Assembly: GCA_041399085.1 (NCBI GenBank)
Contig: JAWKTM010000028.1
Coordinates: 25,126 to 89,125 of the forward strand
DNA: 64,000 nt
Source of the DNA: JAWKTM01 sp041399085
GTDB taxonomy: Bacteria > Planctomycetota > Planctomycetia > Pirellulales > Pirellulaceae
Direction of reading: 5' to 3'
How positions within the stretch are numbered: position 1 is the first letter of the stretch; each line of letters begins with the position of its first letter. Both the position numbers and the translations under genes were made by a program. Below the pieces are notes generated by a model. That model was not told where the DNA came from and did not search any database. It was given only the letters and a program-made list of their open reading frames with translations. Positions 8,764-18,443 of this stretch are shown in pieces.

Positions 8764-10586
8764 ATGAATTCTCGTTGCGGCCGTTGTTGTTTGTTGCCGC
8801 GTATAACCGCGAGCCGCTTGTTGCTCGTCACGCTTGTTTCTGGGCGCGGTCGCATTCCCGCCGCACGATTTGCGAACGCCGAACGCTCGGCCGCCTCGCT
8901 CGTGCCAGACACCACGCTGCTGTACGTCGAGATCACCGAGCCCGAGGCGATCGTCGACTCGCTGCTGAATCACGCCCTGCGCGAGCCGCTCGAAGCGCTG
9001 CCGCAAATCCAGAAGGCGCGTGAGTCGAAACCGTTCTTCCAATTCCGCGCGGGCGTCGCGCTCGTCGAAGCTAAGCTTCTTCGCACTTGGCGGGAACTGG
9101 TTCAGTCGACCGACTCGATCTCGCTGGCTGTCGATCGCGCGACCGGCGGCGCGGTGCTGATGATTCGTTACGACGACGAACAGACCGCCACCAAATCGCC
9201 GAGACGATCGCCAGTTTGGCCAAGCTCGACGCCAGTGGCAAAGGCCGACCAAATCCGGTGAAGTCGGCCAAGCATCGCGAGATCACAATGTACTCGACTA
9301 ACGAGGCCCATTTCGCGGGCCACGGTTCGTGGCTGGTCGTCGCCAACAACGAGCGCCTGCCGCGCGAAGTGCTGGACCGGATTCTCAACGACGAAAAGCT
9401 CGAAGCTGATCGAGAGCGACGGTTTTCTCGCCGCTCGGAAGTCCATTCCCGCTGGCGCGGTGGCGTGGGCGTATCTCGATCTAGCGACCGTCCGAAGCGG
9501 GCCGGATGGCGAGAAGCTGGCGGCAGGCCGCGCGGAAAATCCGCTGGCTGAATTGATCGCGGGCGGAGTGCTCGACAATCTCACGCGAGCTCCGTATGCC
9601 GCCGCGTCGTTGGAGTTCAACACGCATCGAGCTCGACTGCAATTCACGCTGCCGCACGACGCCGGTCAAGTGGCCGAGTCGCGACAGTACTACTTCGGCC
9701 CGAACGGCGCCGGCCAAGCGCCGCCACTGCTGGCCGCCGAAGGACGCATCTTGGCCATCAGCATGTATCGCCAGTTCTCCGAAATGTGGTTGCGAGCCGG
9801 CGATCTGTACGACGACAACGTGAACGACGAGATCGCGAAAGCCGAAAGCAATCTCACGACGCTCTTCTCCGGCAAGGATTTCGGCGAAGACATCTTGGGA
9901 GCGTTCGGGCCCGAATCACAACTGATCGTCGCTCGCCAGTCGTTCGCCGACGACCAGCCGCGGCCAGCGATTCAACTGCCCGCCTTCGCGCTGGCTTTTC
10001 GGTTGAACGATCCGGCCACGATGCAACCGGAATTGCGACGCACGTTTCAAAGCTTGGTCGGATTCCTGAACATCGTCGGCGTGATGAACGGCCAGCCCCA
10101 GTTGGACCTCGACATGGAGAAGACCGAGACGACGCAGATCGTATCGGCCAGCTACTTGCCGCCCACCGACACCGACAATCCGCTGCCCGGAGGCGGCGCG
10201 AAGATCAACTACAACTTCTCGCCCACCGTCGCGTTCTCCGGCGATCGATTCGTGTTGGCCAGCACCACGGGATTGGCTCGCGAGCTGATCGCTTCGAGAA
10301 ACCAAACGGCGAAACCCACGACAGACACGGACTCGGCGGCGGCCGACGCCGCGTCCTCCGACACGGCAACCATCAACACCGCGGCTCAACTGAATTTCGC
10401 CGAATTGCTGGCGATTCTCGAAGCCAACCGCGAGCAACTGATCGCACAAAACATGCTGTCCGACGGCAATTCGCGCGAAGAAGCGTCCGCTCAAATCGAC
10501 GCGCTGTTCACGTTGCTCAGCCGCGGTCGGCAAGCAATGCTGCGACTCGATCAACCGGCCGGCGCATTGCGGCTGCAGCCTTCTGA
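8764..10586 (+). pseudogene. Secreted planctomycete protein of unknown function, frameshifted
   Basis: Coding sense alternates between frames. From 8764 it reads LVPDTTLLYVEITEPEAIVD, then shifts near 9190 to a frame reading HQIAETIASLAKLDASGKG and GSWLVVANNERLPREVLDR. Near 9405 it returns to the first frame (AVAWAYLDLATVRSGPDG onward) for about 390 codons. The N-terminus looks like a disrupted signal peptide. Without indels this would be a protein of about 600 residues similar to large secreted planctomycete proteins that measure up as 'TTLLYVEI...' repeats; the gene at 43983 is a distant structural parallel. The expected stop (TGA 10584-10586) is out of frame, so the frame runs into the next gene. 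Confidence 0.6.
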
Positions 10587-10620
10587 CTACTCCAGCCACG
10601 AAAATCGAGAGGCGTCCGTT

Positions 10621-11993
10621 ATGCCGATCAACTGGGACACAATCGATCCGGCCTGGGCTTGGTCCCCGTATCAACCGTCCGCCGAACAATCAGGATCAGC
10701 CGCCGCGCGGCTCATCTTTTTCGCCGCGCTGGCTTCGGGCAAGACGGCGGCCGAGTTGGTCGAAGCTGCAGGCATCGAGCCCGCAGCGGCCGTCGAACAA
10801 TTGGTCGGATCGGCTTCCGACGGCGGCACGGAACGTAGCGATCCAGCTCTCCGACGCCCTGGCTCGTGCCGTGCTGGCCACGGGCGATCCGCATCAACTG
10901 GGGCGCGTGGTGGGCCTATGCGATGCTCGGCACACCGGCGCCGCTCGTCGAGAAGATGACGCTGTTCTGGCACGGCCACTGCCACCAGCCGCCGAAAAGG
11001 TGACCGACGCCGAGCTCATGTTTCGGCAAAACCGCCTTCTGCGGCAACACGCGCTGGGCGACTTCGCCATGCCTCACGGGCACGCCGTCGCTCGCGATCC
11101 GGCGATGTTGATCTACCTGGATTCGGCGACGAATCGCAAAGCGATCCAACGAAAACTTTTGTCGCGAATTGATGGAGCTGTTTTGCTTGGGCGAAGGCAA
11201 CTACACCGAACGAGACATTCAGGAACTGGCTCGTTGCTTCACCGGTTGGGAGATTCGCCAACGTTCGTTTCGCTTCAATCGCTATCAACACGATGCGGGC
11301 GACAAGTCGATTCTCGGTCGCACTGCCCGTTTCCCGACAGCGAAGCAGTCGACGTCGTGCTCGATCAGCCCGCCGCCACGCAGTTCGTCGTCGGCAAGCT
11401 GTTTCGTTTCTTTGTCGCCGATGAGCCCGCGCCGACCGCCGCGCTGCTGCAACCGCTAGCCGACGATCTGCGCGAACACAATTGGGACGTGCGCGTGGTC
11501 GTGCGGCGAATGCTCAGCAGCCAGTTGTTCTTTTCCGACATCGTGCGAGGCCGCAAAGTCCGCTCGCCCGTCGATCTCTATCCTCGGTTTGTTGCGCCGC
11601 TGCAAGGCTCGACGAACACCTATCAGGTCGCCGAGACCTCGGAGCGACTGGCCAAGGACTGTTCTTCCCGCCCAATCGTGAAAGGCTGGGACGGCGGTCG
11701 AACCTGGATCAACTCGGCGTCGCTGCTGGATCGCAGCAACGCTGTCGGCTCGCTGCTCCGAAATTCGAAAACACGTTTCGGTGGCGAAAACTTGGGCGAG
11801 TATCTCACGCAACAACGCCTCACCCGCCGCGACACTAAACCAACTCGCCGAAATGCTGCTGGCCGTGCCTTTGCACGGCCACTCAGGCCCGGCTGTTGAA
11901 CCTGTACGAACGATCGAACAAAGATCGCAACTGCGCCGCTGGATCGAAACGCTCCACGCCCTCGCCACGCTTCCGGAGTTTCAACTGTGCTAA
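10621..11993 (+). pseudogene. DUF1800 family protein, broken by about nine indels
   Basis: It starts like the family (MPINWDTIDPAWAWSPYQPS at 10621). The signature RRAAHLFRRAGFG lies in another frame at 10701-10739, and TAAELVEAAGIEP is back in the first. Later signatures also alternate frames: DALARAVLATGDPHQ, AWWAYAMLGTPAPLVEKMTL, EKVTDAELMFRQN, RELMELFCLGEGNYTERD, EAVDVVLDQPAATQF and the C-terminal LHALATLPEFQLC. Several shifts fit one base gained or lost in a short homopolymer, for example GGGG near 10900. The stop at 11991-11993 overlaps the GTG start of the DUF1501 gene, the usual partner, so the original operon structure is preserved. The role of DUF1800 is not established. Confidence 0.85.
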
Positions 11994-13219
11994 ACCATTT
12001 CCAATCCAATCGGCGTGAGTTTCTGAAGCAGACGGTCGGCGGCTCGTTGGCGTTGGGACTGGGCTGCTCCGCGCCGCGTTTGTTCACGCAAGCGGCGTTG
12101 GCAGCCGAACAGGCGGGCGGCGAACGAGTGCTGGTCGTCGTGCAATTGACGGGCGGCAACGATGGACTAAACACGGTCGTGCCGTACACGGACGACGAGT
12201 ATCGCCGCCAACGGCCGAAGCTGGCGATTCCCACGGACCGCGTGTTGAAGCTGAACGACCAATTGGGGCTGCATCCCGCCGCGCGGGGGCTGGCCGATTT
12301 GTGGGAAGACAACAAGCTGGCGATCGTGCAAGGCGTCGGCTATCCCCAGCCGAATCGGTCGCATTTCGAGTCGATGGATATCTGGCATTCGTGCCACCGC
12401 AAGGAGTCGCCACGAGCCGATGGTTGGATCGGCCGCTATTTGGAACAAGCCGGCCCGGATCGCTCCGACGCGCCGGCCGTGCATTTGGGACAAGGCAAGC
12501 AGCCATTGGCTTTGGCCGCGCGGGATGTGCGAGTGCCGTCGATTGCGTCGCTGGAACGATTTCGTCTGCAAGCCGCGGACTCGAACATTCGCTCGGCCAT
12601 CGCCGATTTGGCCGCGGCCGAACCGCCGGGCGACGACGAGCTGCTCGGATTCCTGCAGTCTAGCACCGCCGCCGCGATTTCCGCCAGCGAGCGGGTCGAA
12701 CAAGCTCGCCGCGGCTATGAAACGCCGATCGCCTATCCAGAGAATGCGTTGGCCGAAAAGCTCCGCACGGTGGCTCAACTGATCGACGCCGGGCTGCAAA
12801 CGCGCGTCTACTACGTCGAGCTCGACGGCTTCGACACGCACGCCCAGCAACCGGATGCTCACACGGCGCTGCTCGGCCAGTTCGCCGACTCGACGCTCGC
12901 TTTCCTGCGCGACATCGAACATCACGGTCACGGCGATCGCGTGCTCGTGGTCAGCTTCAGCGAGTTTGGTCGCCGCGTGGCGGAAAACGCCAGTGACGGT
13001 ACTGACCACGGCGCCGCCGGCCCCATGTTTCTAGCCGGCCGTCACGTCCACCCCGGAACGATCGGCCCGCATCCCAGCTTGACCGATCTTCAAGACGGCG
13101 ATCTCAAACACGCCATCGACTTCCGCCAAGTTTACGCCGCGATCCTTGAATCCTGGCTCCGCTGCCCCAGTGAACCGGTGCTGGGCGGCAAGTACGAGCC
13201 GGTCCCAGCAGTTGCCTAA
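11987..13219 (+). CDS. DUF1501 family protein (TAT-exported)
   Basis: 410 residues. The N-terminus has a twin-arginine signal (SNRREFLKQTVGGSLALGLG) and an Ala-rich cleavage region. Family blocks VVVQLTGGNDGLNTVVPYTD, HFESMDIWH, TRVYYVELDGFDTHAQQ and VVSFSEFGRRVAEN are all present, the last two resembling the metal-site region of alkaline-phosphatase-like sulfatases. The start is a GTG at 11987 overlapping the end of the DUF1800 gene by seven bases, which suggests translational coupling. In planctomycetes these two families are nearly always paired. The gene is intact although its partner is not. Confidence 0.92.
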   Translation: MLNHFQSNRREFLKQTVGGSLALGLGCSAPRLFTQAALAAEQAGGERVLVVVQLTGGNDGLNTVVPYTDDEYRRQRPKLAIPTDRVLKLNDQLGLHPAARGLADLWEDNKLAIVQGVGYPQPNRSHFESMDIWHSCHRKESPRADGWIGRYLEQAGPDRSDAPAVHLGQGKQPLALAARDVRVPSIASLERFRLQAADSNIRSAIADLAAAEPPGDDELLGFLQSSTAAAISASERVEQARRGYETPIAYPENALAEKLRTVAQLIDAGLQTRVYYVELDGFDTHAQQPDAHTALLGQFADSTLAFLRDIEHHGHGDRVLVVSFSEFGRRVAENASDGTDHGAAGPMFLAGRHVHPGTIGPHPSLTDLQDGDLKHAIDFRQVYAAILESWLRCPSEPVLGGKYEPVPAVA

Positions 13220-13379
13220 GCAACCCCGAGGAATTCCGCCCACGCAGTCAGCCCGCGTCGCTAATCTCCCAACCGGCATGGCGGCATTGGCCGCGTAACG
13301 TATGCTGTGGACAGACGACTGTGGAACCTCTTCGTCGCGGATTTTCTACTCGGAACCTTAAGGACGAGCGAGGCGAGTA

Positions 13380-13632
13380 ATGGCAGCACAATTCAATTTC
13401 TTTTCGTGGATCCGCGAGGGCGTCAAGCACTCGGTGATGATGGGCGTGGCCGACGTGCGTTCGAAGATTTGGGGCGATGCCTGAATCAGGATGAGGCCGC
13501 GCCAAGTAATGCGTTTTCTGACTTCATCCGACGAGACGGTGTTATTGCTGCTGGCTAGCCGGTTCGACCTGTCGCGGCGGAAACCAAAAACGTCTGGGCC
13601 GATCGCTGAAGGACGTAGCGGCGGAAACTTAA
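13380..13632 (+). pseudogene. Small planctomycete protein, frameshifted
   Basis: Three frames together resemble one short conserved protein. They read MAAQFNFFSWIREGVKHSVM (13380 on), then AFEDLGRCLNQDEAAPSNA with DFIRRDGVIAA, then KRLGRSLKDVAAET before a TAA at 13630-13632. At least two or three single-base shifts are needed to join them. I recall similar 'FNFFxWIREGVKxSV...KRLGRSL' small proteins from planctomycetes but know no function. Low-to-moderate certainty. Confidence 0.45.
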
Positions 13633-13896
13633 TCCGCCGCACGAGCCAGAATCCGCGGTGGCATCGCACGTCACGCGATGCGAAACGAAGCATAAAGAGT
13701 GCTGCCGGAGCCAAACCGCGCCTCTTTTTGTTAGTTATCGTGGTTGACTAATGTATCGCCAACAGCCGCCATGAAAAAGCGAGTCCGTCCGCCGCCCGCA
13801 CGATGACCGCGGCACGATAACTCCAGCTTACAATAACCTCGCCACGATGACCTCGACGGGCAGCGGCGGTCAACTATCGTCCGCTTCTGGGTTCGC

Positions 13897-14308
13897 TCAA
13901 GTGTAGCTCAGCACGAAATCCTCGAAACGAATCCGCGACGAGTTACCGGGTGTGCCGCGCTGAACATCATCGTCATCAACTGCTCGAATTTGCGGGGCAT
14001 CGTGCGGTGAAGTTATGCTTCCTCGCGTCGCATCTCGATCAAACTGGCGATCGCAGCAGCTGCCAAGTGATGACTCACCGACGGCTGGCTTTGTTCCAGC
14101 AGACCGCACAACGTCTGCACGTTCGTCTCGCCACGTTCCTTCAGATACAACAAAATTCGCAGCCGCGTTTCATCGGCCAAGAGTTTGAAAATTGAACCAA
14201 CTCACGGGCCACTTCATTGCCCAAGAGCGGATGATTCGGCGCACCCGATTCGTCGTCAAATTCGTGAGCGTCGCCGCGGAAAGTTTCGTCGCTTATCACA
14301 GTCGCCAT
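13897..14308 (-). pseudogene. ArsR-type helix-turn-helix regulator, frameshifted
   Basis: On the minus strand the frame from ATG 14308 reads MATVISDETFRGDAHEFDDE to NEVARELVQF. The winged-helix core follows in a second frame: KLLADETRLRILLYLKERGE, then LCGLLEQSQPSVSHHLA. This is the classic ArsR pattern. The wing (LIEMRREGKHNFY in relatives) is damaged here, and the C-terminus RIRFEDFVLSYT returns in a third frame. About three indels disrupt it. If functional it would be a small dimeric repressor. No operator or target gene can be assigned. Confidence 0.7.
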
Positions 14309-15002
14309 CTCTGCCTCATGAAGAGTAAAAGAAAGGGTCGTTCCGTCGTCGAGATCGCGGCGGCACACTATCTGGCCGGCGCGAACCGCTACCATCCGTG
14401 CCTATCCTAGGCGTTCGGTGAGCACGTAGATCGAGCGAAAATTCAGTCAGACAAGATCCTCGGAATCAACTCGCTGGCCTAGCCGCCGCCCAGAACAGGG
14501 CATTCACGGGCGACCATCCATCACGCTTGTTGAATCAGTCGCCAGCTATTGTAACCGAACAAGTTCGCCAAAGGAAACGTTCACTCCGCCCAATTTCCCG
14601 AAATACCACGAGGAAATCGCCGTCTCGCCAGCAAGCATGGGTGACAATCAACCGCATGCGCCGGACCTAACGGAAGAATACCGCCGCAGCCCTCGCCTAG
14701 CGGCGACCAGCTTTCAGGCAAACGATCGGAACCGACGAACGGAGACAAAATACTTTTTTCCGCCGACACGAAACGAACGACGTCCGTACGCCCTTGGCTT
14801 CGCCGCATTTCGCGCCATTCAACCGCGATGTGAGCAACTCACCGAAACCGAAGCACTCACATCCGCGACACGATCGACGCAACCGACCAAACCCAACGCG
14901 AGCCCGACATTGACAACTCCCCACGGCAGCCCAATCATACAGCCATCGCGGCGCACCAACTTCCTTGCAACTCACCCCGCAACCCCATCGCCGCGAAGCA
15001 TT
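14309..15002. other. Intergenic stretch without recognised gene
   Basis: About 700 bases between the broken ArsR gene and tRNA-Leu. Open frames here have no family resemblance and unnatural composition. I see no hairpin terminator or clear promoter, and it may contain further decayed coding sequence. Confidence 0.5.
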
Positions 15003-15088
15003 GGCCGGATGGCGGAATTGGCAGACGCACAGGACTTAAAATCCTGTTTCCAGTAATGGAAGTACGGGTTCGATCCCCGTTCCGGCTA
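15003..15088 (+). tRNA. tRNA-Leu (anticodon UAA)
   Basis: Acceptor GGCCGGA pairs with UCCGGCU with a terminal G-U, as in other tRNA-Leu. The D arm contains GGAAUUGGCAGAC. The anticodon stem CAGGA/UCCUG encloses CUUAAAA with anticodon UAA. A long class II variable arm follows, then T arm ACGGG-UUCGAUC-CCCGU and discriminator A. CCA is not encoded. Confidence 0.97.
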
Positions 15089-15142
15089 CTGACGCGGGGA
15101 AGATTTGGGCGACGGTGGTTAAGCCTCGTCGCCGACAAGAAA

Positions 15143-15193
15143 CACGCGCAGGCTCGGTTGTCTCGGGAGAGCGAGACGCCGAGCCTGCGCGTG
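15143..15193 (-). terminator. Long perfect hairpin between tRNA-Leu and csrA
   Basis: A 15-bp perfect outer stem (CACGCGCAGGCTCGG / CCGAGCCTGCGCGTG) encloses a 6-bp inner stem (GTCTCG / CGAGAC). On the minus strand it is followed by TTTCTT, so it can act as the csrA terminator. On the plus strand the apical loop is GGAGAG. Confidence 0.7.
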
Positions 15194-15239
15194 GATGACG
15201 AACGATTCGACTTAACCGCGCTGCCGCACGGGCCGTCGA

Positions 15240-15455
15240 TCAGCGTTTCAGATCGCGAGTTTCGGCCGGACGCATTCCGGCGGCGCGTTGATTCTCGCGC
15301 TTGATGGCTTCGTACACTTCCTGTCGGTGAACGGGGATATCTTGCGGGGCTTCGATTCCCAAACGCACTTTATCACCTCGGATGTCGACGATTGTTACCA
15401 CCACGTCGTCGCCGATCATGATGCTCTCGTCACGATGTCTCGACAGAACCAGCAT
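15240..15455 (-). CDS. csrA: Carbon storage regulator, translational regulator CsrA
   Basis: 71 residues, with the standard core MLVLSRHRDESIMIGDDVVV, then RLGIEAPQDIPVHRQEVYEA. CsrA is a dimeric RNA-binding protein that recognises GGA in hairpin loops near ribosome binding sites. The C-terminal tail beyond residue 60 (AAGMRPAETRDLKR) is longer than the core requires. It lies 194 bases downstream of fliW on the same strand, the arrangement known from bacteria where FliW binds CsrA and releases it when flagellin is secreted. Confidence 0.95.
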   Translation of the reverse strand: MLVLSRHRDESIMIGDDVVVTIVDIRGDKVRLGIEAPQDIPVHRQEVYEAIKRENQRAAGMRPAETRDLKR

Positions 15456-15649
15456 CGTTGGCTCCTTCTTCCAGACCGCGCGGCTTGGCGCGGTTAGTCC
15501 TAATGGTCTCTTTGTCTGCTTGGAATGACGCGAGGCCCGCGACTCGGCGAAGCCGATGGCCGTCGACGAAGAGACTTATCGGCCGCGCCCGCTAGCAGAA
15601 ATCAATGCGCGGCCATCTGGACTGAGGAAATCCGCCAAAGTGCGTCGCT

Positions 15650-16090
15650 TCATGCACTCTTGCGCAATGTCAGCGGTAAGTCGCGGAGCGCGTGTTGCAA
15701 CGGTTGTTCGTCGATCGTGACAACTTGGCAGCCAAGGCAGCGGTCCAGATTCACGAGCACCGGAGCCTGCAGATTCATGGTGAATTCGCCCTCGTGTTTG
15801 CCCAAGACACACAGCACATACAGCGAATCCTCGTCGGCCAACTGCAACGCTTCCAACTGTGTCTGGGAGACGCGCGCTTGATACTCCGGTACATAACGAC
15901 GCGGGCTGACGACCGGCACGGCCATCTGCGGATTCGACAGGCATTGCAGCCAGCCGACCGACTCGTTCTGCGAATCGGCCAACAACACCCAGTGTCGATG
16001 CTGCTCGAATCCAATCAAGCCGTTAGGGAACACAAGGATGTCGTCCGCTTCAATTGAAACCGACCCGAATCGGGAAGTCATGATTTGCAT
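15650..16090 (-). CDS. fliW: Flagellar assembly factor FliW
   Basis: 146 residues from the ATG at 16090 (MQIMTSRFGSVSIEADDILV). Family blocks are FPNGLIGFEQHRHWVLLADS, QCLSNPQMAVPVVSP and FTMNLQAPVLVNLDRCLGCQ. FliW binds flagellin and CsrA in a partner switch that couples flagellin export to translation. A longer frame begins at 16189 but adds an unrelated-looking leader. The neighbour csrA supports the call. No flagellin gene is in this window. Confidence 0.9.
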   Translation of the reverse strand: MQIMTSRFGSVSIEADDILVFPNGLIGFEQHRHWVLLADSQNESVGWLQCLSNPQMAVPVVSPRRYVPEYQARVSQTQLEALQLADEDSLYVLCVLGKHEGEFTMNLQAPVLVNLDRCLGCQVVTIDEQPLQHALRDLPLTLRKSA

Positions 16091-16284
16091 GGCTAGATCC
16101 GCTGAATGCCAGAGACGAGAGACCGCAAGATGGTTAGTCTCTGTCGTAAATCGGCAGCCAGCGTCAGGCTTCGCCAGCAAAATCGGCAAAACTGGAATAA
16201 GTCCGGCGATCCGCAGGTGAATTCGGACTTACGACAAGGCAACAGCCCGCGTGTCTCCAGCGCGTCATCCAGCCGCGCGTCCAC

Positions 16285-17556
16285 CTAGAGAGCTTCGACC
16301 AGCAACGCCGCCGCGTGCCCCATGGTCGACTGGCTCAGCTTCAACACGATCGGCCGGCTCAGTTCCAACGACTCGCCATGCACTACGTTCACCGGGCAGT
16401 TCGGATCGGGCTGCTCGTAATTCAGAGTGCGCGGCACCAACTGATTGCTGGCCGACAGCACGGCTCCGACCAATTCGACCGCACCGCTGCCGGCGCCGAG
16501 ATGCCCGAAATAGCTCTTCATTGCCGTAACCGGCACATCGCCGAGCGTCTCGCGAATGGCTCGGGCCTCCAGTTCATCGAAGCGTCCCCAGCCAGCTCCG
16601 TGAGCATTCACGTGGCCGACATCGTCTGGCGATATTCCAGATTTCTCCAACGCTTGGCGAATGGCCCGCACAACCGAACGCCCTTCGCCCGGCTCGCGCA
16701 GCCCCGGCACCGGTTCGTAGCCGGTGCCGTAACCCAGGATTCGGCCCAGAATCTTCGCCCCACGCGACTCCGCACTGGCTCGGCTCTCCAGCATCATCGC
16801 GGCGGATCCTTCGCCTTGTACGATGCCGTTACGACGCAAATCAAATGGGCGAGACAGCGACGTCGGGTCGCCTTCATCGAATCGGGCCAAGTGCTGACAT
16901 CCGGAAAAGCCCATGCGCGACGGAGCAATCCGCGAACCCGTGCCGCCTACGACCATCGCATCCGCCGCGCCGCGCCGGATAATATGCATCGCTTCGATAA
17001 CGGCTGCCAAACTGGAAGTCTCGTCGGTCGTGAGTGTGTTGTTCGGCCCGCGAGCATCCAGCGCGATCGCCACATGACAGGCGGCCATATTAGGCAGATA
17101 CTTCAGCATCCACAGCGGAAACACGTGCCGCATGGCGGCGTCGCCATAGCCGGTACACTCTTGATCGCCGGCCGCCAAGCATTCCTCATAAGCCCCGGCC
17201 AACTCTTCGACTTCGCCGTACAGCATCTCGCTGCCAAACACGACACCGATGCGGTCGGGGTCAATCGTGCCCGCTTCCACGCCCGCCTGCTCGGCCGCCA
17301 TCGCGGCAGCGGCAAACGCGGTCTGAATTTCGCGGCCCATGACCTTCAAGCTCTTTCGCGGCTTGACATACTGCTTGGGCTCGAAATCGGCGATATACCC
17401 GCCATAGCCGTAGGCGAAATCGCCTCCCTGGAAATCCGGCAACAGCTTGACGCCGCTGCGGCCGTCCCGCAACGAATCCCATAGCGCCTCGCAGCCAATC
17501 CCAATCGGACTGACGACGCCCAAGCCTGTGATGACAACTTCCGTTTGCTGATCCAT
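16285..17556 (-). CDS. Beta-ketoacyl synthase-like protein with Cys-to-Glu change at the active site
   Basis: 423 residues with the thiolase-fold ketosynthase layout: VVITGLGVVSPIG start, LPNMAACHVAIALDARGPNN, NAHGAGW (His319), KSYFGHLGAGSGAVE (Lys347, His352). The nucleophile motif, normally T-A-C-A/S, reads TTDETSS, so Glu179 replaces the catalytic Cys. Decarboxylating KSQ domains and chain-length factors also lack the Cys, usually having Gln. This protein is therefore unlikely to condense acyl chains alone and may decarboxylate malonyl-ACP or partner another ketosynthase. The start MDQQTEVV at 17556 fits the family; the upstream extension does not. No ACP or partner synthase gene is adjacent. 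Confidence 0.85.
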   Translation of the reverse strand: MDQQTEVVITGLGVVSPIGIGCEALWDSLRDGRSGVKLLPDFQGGDFAYGYGGYIADFEPKQYVKPRKSLKVMGREIQTAFAAAAMAAEQAGVEAGTIDPDRIGVVFGSEMLYGEVEELAGAYEECLAAGDQECTGYGDAAMRHVFPLWMLKYLPNMAACHVAIALDARGPNNTLTTDETSSLAAVIEAMHIIRRGAADAMVVGGTGSRIAPSRMGFSGCQHLARFDEGDPTSLSRPFDLRRNGIVQGEGSAAMMLESRASAESRGAKILGRILGYGTGYEPVPGLREPGEGRSVVRAIRQALEKSGISPDDVGHVNAHGAGWGRFDELEARAIRETLGDVPVTAMKSYFGHLGAGSGAVELVGAVLSASNQLVPRTLNYEQPDPNCPVNVVHGESLELSRPIVLKLSQSTMGHAAALLVEAL

Positions 17557-17687
17557 GCGAGGGCGATCGAGGAGCGGTGGACTGATTGACCGTGGGGACG
17601 AGGTGAACTCGTTCGATGCTAATTTCCCTCGGAAATGGAAACAAGGCGGTCCCGTGAGCTCGAACTGCCATACACGTTGCAATTATT

Positions 17688-17841
17688 GGCGACTACGGCA
17701 CCCATCCCGGCAACTCCGCGGCTTGCTTGATCCAATCCGCCAGTTGCGTTTCGTCGAATTCGCCTTCGTGGAGATCGATCCAGCGAGCGTCTCCGCTGCG
17801 ATCGGTGCCGCCGGGCGGGAGCGGGCTGAGCGAAATGCCTT
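17688..17841. repeat. 153-bp direct repeat, copy A
   Basis: Nearly identical to 18444-18596: one substitution and one extra C (CACCCAT against CACCAT). On the minus strand it encodes the C-terminus of a DUF1801 protein (LSPLPPGGTDRSGDARWIDL then ADWIKQAAELPGWVP and a stop). It abuts the truncated antitoxin at 17866. Confidence 0.9.
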
Positions 17842-17865
17842 CAGAACTGCGGCGACGGCACGCTT

Positions 17866-18034
17866 TACGCGACACCCAGCGAGTTTGTCCGCGACGTGCT
17901 TCGCCAAAAGAAACTGCAACAGGAAGCGGCCTCCGCCTCGAGAAGCGATCGTCGAAGGTTACCAAGACCTAATCGCCGGACGTGTGTTCCCTTACTCGGG
18001 CGATCTGAAGTCCTTGCTCGAGAAGTGCGAATAG
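17866..18034 (+). pseudogene. Type II antitoxin (ParD-like), truncated and frameshifted
   Basis: The C-terminal part of a small antitoxin reads YATPSEFVRDVLRQKKLQQE in one frame and REAIVEGYQDLIAGRVFPYS then GDLKSLLEKCE in another, ending at TAG 18032-18034. The ribbon-helix-helix N-terminus expected before 'GTPSEFVR' is missing and is replaced by repeat copy A. ParD-like proteins bind DNA and neutralise ParE. The stop overlaps the toxin GTG by one base, as in coupled TA operons. Confidence 0.65.
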
Positions 18035-18438
18035 TGAAGTCGAAAACTAAGCTGTTTTTGACACGACGAGCGTTGCGTGATTTCGCGGATATTGAGGCGT
18101 TCTCACGAAATCAGTGGGGAGCTGTCGCCCGGCGATAAGTCGCGGACTTGAAGCCGGGCTGGAAACGCATTTGCGACAATCCCGAATTGCTTGTCCCGAG
18201 CCAAATCTGCATCCGGGCGCTGCGTTTCTACTCCGTCGCCAAACATCTTCTTCGTATGCGACGTCGACGACAACGCAATCTACCTGCTCACCGTCTTGCA
18301 CGCCTCAAGGGATATTCCCAGTCGGCTGCATGAAAGGTCGCCCGACCTGAAGCTCGAAGTGAATGGTTGCGTGGCAAGTTAGCGGAATCGAAAACCGCTG
18401 ACGCGGCCATTAGAAGTTCAGCAACCGCCTCTATCTGA
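18034..18438 (+). pseudogene. ParE/RelE-family toxin, frameshifted
   Basis: Starts with a GTG overlapping the antitoxin stop: VKSKTKLFLTRRALRDFADI. Further family pieces lie in other frames: LEAGLE, RICDNPELL, PEPNLHPG, LRFYSVAKHL, then FVCDVDDNAIYLLTVLHASR and DIPSRLHE, ending near 18438. Four or more indels separate them. ParE toxins act on gyrase and RelE toxins cleave mRNA; the type cannot be decided here. The gene cannot make a full protein as it stands. Confidence 0.65.
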
Positions 18439-18443
18439 AAGCG

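Noticed and set aside
10621..11993. Programmed frameshifting in the DUF1800 gene
   Set aside because: About nine shifts in both directions without slippery site plus structure; decay or sequencing error is simpler.
14581..14975. Short open frames left of tRNA-Leu as genes
   Set aside because: Unnatural composition, no start signal and no resemblance to any family.
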